Positions 31,138 to 32,409 of a stretch of DNA of 32,409 nt are shown in pieces (within the stretch, counting starts at the first letter, position 1; the number at the start of each line of letters is the position of its first letter). The notes under the pieces are model-generated. The model saw only the letters and a list, made by a program, of their open reading frames with translations. It was not told the origin of the DNA and did no database searches. Where the stretch lies: the NCBI GenBank assembly GCA_017882335.1, contig JADGPR010000033.1, positions 1 through 32,409 on the forward strand, given 5' to 3'. This DNA comes from Bacteroidales bacterium (GTDB lineage: Bacteria > Bacteroidota > Bacteroidia > Bacteroidales > FEN-979). A program made the position numbers and the translations under genes.

Positions 31138-31893
31138 ATGCAAAAGAAGATATATTTCGCATCTGATTTTCATTTTGGTATTCCCGACCGGAAGGAAAGC
31201 CTGGAAAGGGAAAAATTATTCGTCAACTGGCTTGAAATGGTCAGAAAGGATGCCTCCGGGATTTATTTGATGGGAGATCTTTTCGATTTCTGGTTTGAAT
31301 ATAAAACAGTGGTTCCCCGTGGTTATGTGCGGTTGCTGGGGAAGCTTGCAGAGATCAGTGATTCAGGGATAAAAATTCATCTTTTCAGGGGAAATCATGA
31401 CATGTGGGCGTTCGATTACCTGAACAAGGAGGTCCATATTGAAATTCACCGCGATCCGGAGTTTAAGGAATTTGACGGGAAAGTTTTTTACCTGGCACAT
31501 GGAGACGGGTTGGGCCCCGGCGATCACGGTTATAAATTCATCAAGAAAGTTTTTCAGAACCGGATCAATCAATGGATGTTCCGGTGGATCCATCCCGACC
31601 TCGGGATTCGTATCGCCTTGTTCTGGTCGAGACAAAGCCGTTTTGCAAGCCTCGTCAAAGAAGGAAAAAGTGAGCAGGATAAAAATTTTATTGAATCCCG
31701 GTTGTCCGTTCATTCGAAGAAAATCCTGGAATCCCACCCTGAAGTGGATTATTTTGTTTACGGGCACTGGCATTTCCCATCGGATATGGCACTTTCGAAG
31801 AAATCCCGGCAGATCACCCTGGGGGACTGGTTGACCAATTTCACCTACGGGGTTTTTGATGGAGATCAGTTTCAATTATTGAAATACCACTAA
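31138..31893 (+). CDS. lpxH: UDP-2,3-diacylglucosamine diphosphatase
   Basis: 251 aa. Metallophosphatase motifs are complete: ASDFHFG (8-14), MGDLFDFW (45-52), RGNHDMW (84-90), AHGDG (120-124) and YGHWHFP near 207-213. WFEYKTVVPRGYVRLLGKL and HPDLGIRIALFWSRQSR are the LpxH-type insertion region. It hydrolyses UDP-2,3-diacylglucosamine to lipid X in lipid A biosynthesis, peripheral to the inner membrane. Its presence shows a Gram-negative envelope. Confidence 0.93.
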   Translation: MQKKIYFASDFHFGIPDRKESLEREKLFVNWLEMVRKDASGIYLMGDLFDFWFEYKTVVPRGYVRLLGKLAEISDSGIKIHLFRGNHDMWAFDYLNKEVHIEIHRDPEFKEFDGKVFYLAHGDGLGPGDHGYKFIKKVFQNRINQWMFRWIHPDLGIRIALFWSRQSRFASLVKEGKSEQDKNFIESRLSVHSKKILESHPEVDYFVYGHWHFPSDMALSKKSRQITLGDWLTNFTYGVFDGDQFQLLKYH

Positions 31894-31908
31894 GCGCATA
31901 TTAATCAT

Positions 31909-31939
31909 AAAAAAAAGCTGCCTTATTTCAAGACAGCTT
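31909..31939 (-). terminator. Intrinsic terminator of the ferredoxin gene
   Basis: On the minus strand AAGCTG-TCTTGAAATAAGG-CAGCTT forms a hairpin with internal CTT/AAG pairing, then a run of eight T's, 26 bp after the ferredoxin stop. It could also stop lpxH transcripts weakly. Confidence 0.8.
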
Positions 31940-31964
31940 GGTTTCTATTAGAAGCACTTTAGCG

Positions 31965-32132
31965 TTATGCCGGGTGAATTGCTTCTACCGGGCATACATC
32001 TGCACATGCACCACAATCTGTGCAAACATCAGGGACAATTATGTAAATGTCGCCTTCCTTGATTGCTTCAACGGGGCATTCATCGATGCAGGTTCCGCAA
32101 GCAGTGCAATCTTCATTAATTACGTAAGACAT
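31965..32132 (-). CDS. 2[4Fe-4S] ferredoxin
   Basis: 55 aa. It carries two complete clusters: CTACGTCIDECPVEAI and CTDCGACADVCPVEAI, with the usual MSYVINEDC start. It is a small soluble low-potential electron carrier, about the length of clostridial-type ferredoxins. It has its own promoter (32193-32200) and terminator, so it is monocistronic. It fits an anaerobic organism and could feed the Hdr/Qmo-like complex (inference). Confidence 0.96.
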   Translation of the reverse strand: MSYVINEDCTACGTCIDECPVEAIKEGDIYIIVPDVCTDCGACADVCPVEAIHPA

Positions 32133-32192
32133 GATTCATCTGATTTTATAGTCTGAATAGACAGACAAGGTTAATAGATAGGGTTTGTACTG

Positions 32193-32200
32193 CAAAGGTA
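32193..32200 (-). promoter_or_regulatory. -7 box for ferredoxin
   Basis: TACCTTTG on the minus strand matches TAnnTTTG, about 60 bp before the ferredoxin start. A TTTG lies about 16 bp further upstream as a possible -33 element. Confidence 0.6.
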
Positions 32201-32233
32201 CAAATTTTTGGAATACCAAATTTTTGGGGTGAA

Positions 32234-32310
32234 TTCTGGGTGCTGGGTTCTAGGTACTAGATGCTGGATCCTGGATGCTGGGTACTGGGTTCTGGGTACT
32301 GGGTATTGGG
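32234..32310. repeat. Eleven in-register heptamers TnCTGGG
   Basis: TTCTGGG, TGCTGGG, TTCTAGG, TACTAGA, TGCTGGA, TCCTGGA, TGCTGGG, TACTGGG, TTCTGGG, TACTGGG and TATTGGG run without a break in register. This is the degenerate, inverted form of CATCCAG/CCCAATA. The remaining ~100 bp to the window end shows nothing recognisable. Confidence 0.88.
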
Positions 32311-32409
32311 TTGACTATGCCTGAATAGTGTTGACCGTTTTTAAGAGATTTTTGTAACGGTTTTCAAAGTTATTATTTGTTCTTGATTGTTTCTCTTTTG
32401 TTTCATAAG

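Noticed and set aside
31938-32156. Plus-strand ORF with many cysteines
   Set aside because: It is the antisense of the 55-aa ferredoxin on the minus strand, which has perfect cluster motifs.

Overview
The window looks like a chromosomal segment of an anaerobic or microaerophilic member of the Bacteroidota, probably Bacteroidales-like and uncultured. The evidence is: thirteen copies of the Bacteroidetes-type -7 promoter box TAnnTTTG at sensible distances from starts; weak Shine-Dalgarno sequences; secreted proteins with choice-of-anchor L, PKD-like and FISUMP (Fibrobacter major paralogous) domains; a DUF4369 lipoprotein; a DUF6132 protein; and a CdaA-type diadenylate cyclase. No rRNA, tRNA, CRISPR array, transposase or phage gene was seen. 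Layout: (1) 1-6027(+), a Qmo/Hdr-like membrane electron-transfer operon (GltD-HdrA fusion, HdrA with ferredoxin and winged-helix ends, QmoC-like HdrC-cytochrome b) followed by DsrE-like and NifX-like small proteins. (2) 6090-10257, a thiol/sulfur neighbourhood: membrane thioredoxin and an ArsF-like protein (+); DUF302, half-size TauE, NifX-like and methyltransferase (-); then DUF6132, a thioredoxin-like protein and DUF2892 (+). A shared 15-bp motif lies upstream of the two convergent operons. (3) 10280-13520(-), an arsR-arsE-arsF-[four-helix-bundle gene]-arsG-permease operon with a clear ArsR operator. (4) 13792-16744(-), an SQR-DUF1641-TusE/DsrC-DsrE2 sulfur-transfer operon. (5) 16835-20173, housekeeping genes (ruvX, def, a TPR lipoprotein, cdaA) and a lipoprotein with two CxxCH motifs. 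(6) 20244-30200, two large paralogous FISUMP-ended secreted proteins bracketing an OmpR-type two-component system and a small exported protein. (7) 30344-32200, a DUF4369 lipoprotein, lpxH and a 2[4Fe-4S] ferredoxin. How the genes fit together (inference): SQR would take electrons from sulfide and load sulfur onto a carrier; DsrE2, DsrE and the one-cysteine TusE/DsrC protein would pass sulfur along; the Qmo-like complex would connect cytosolic thiol/persulfide or NAD(P)H/ferredoxin redox to quinone; thioredoxins and ArsE/ArsF-type proteins supply dithiol reduction. Sat, Apr and DsrAB are absent from the window, so this is not evidence of sulfate reduction. The most unusual feature is non-coding: at least thirteen intergenic arrays of 7-, 8- or 9-bp units. 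They fall into a few sequence families that recur in both orientations, fuse into mosaics, begin at or inside stop codons and in some cases end a few bases before a start codon. They include thirteen perfect CATCCAG copies ending 5 bp before the response-regulator ATG, and oppositely oriented arrays framing the four-helix-bundle gene inserted in the ars operon.
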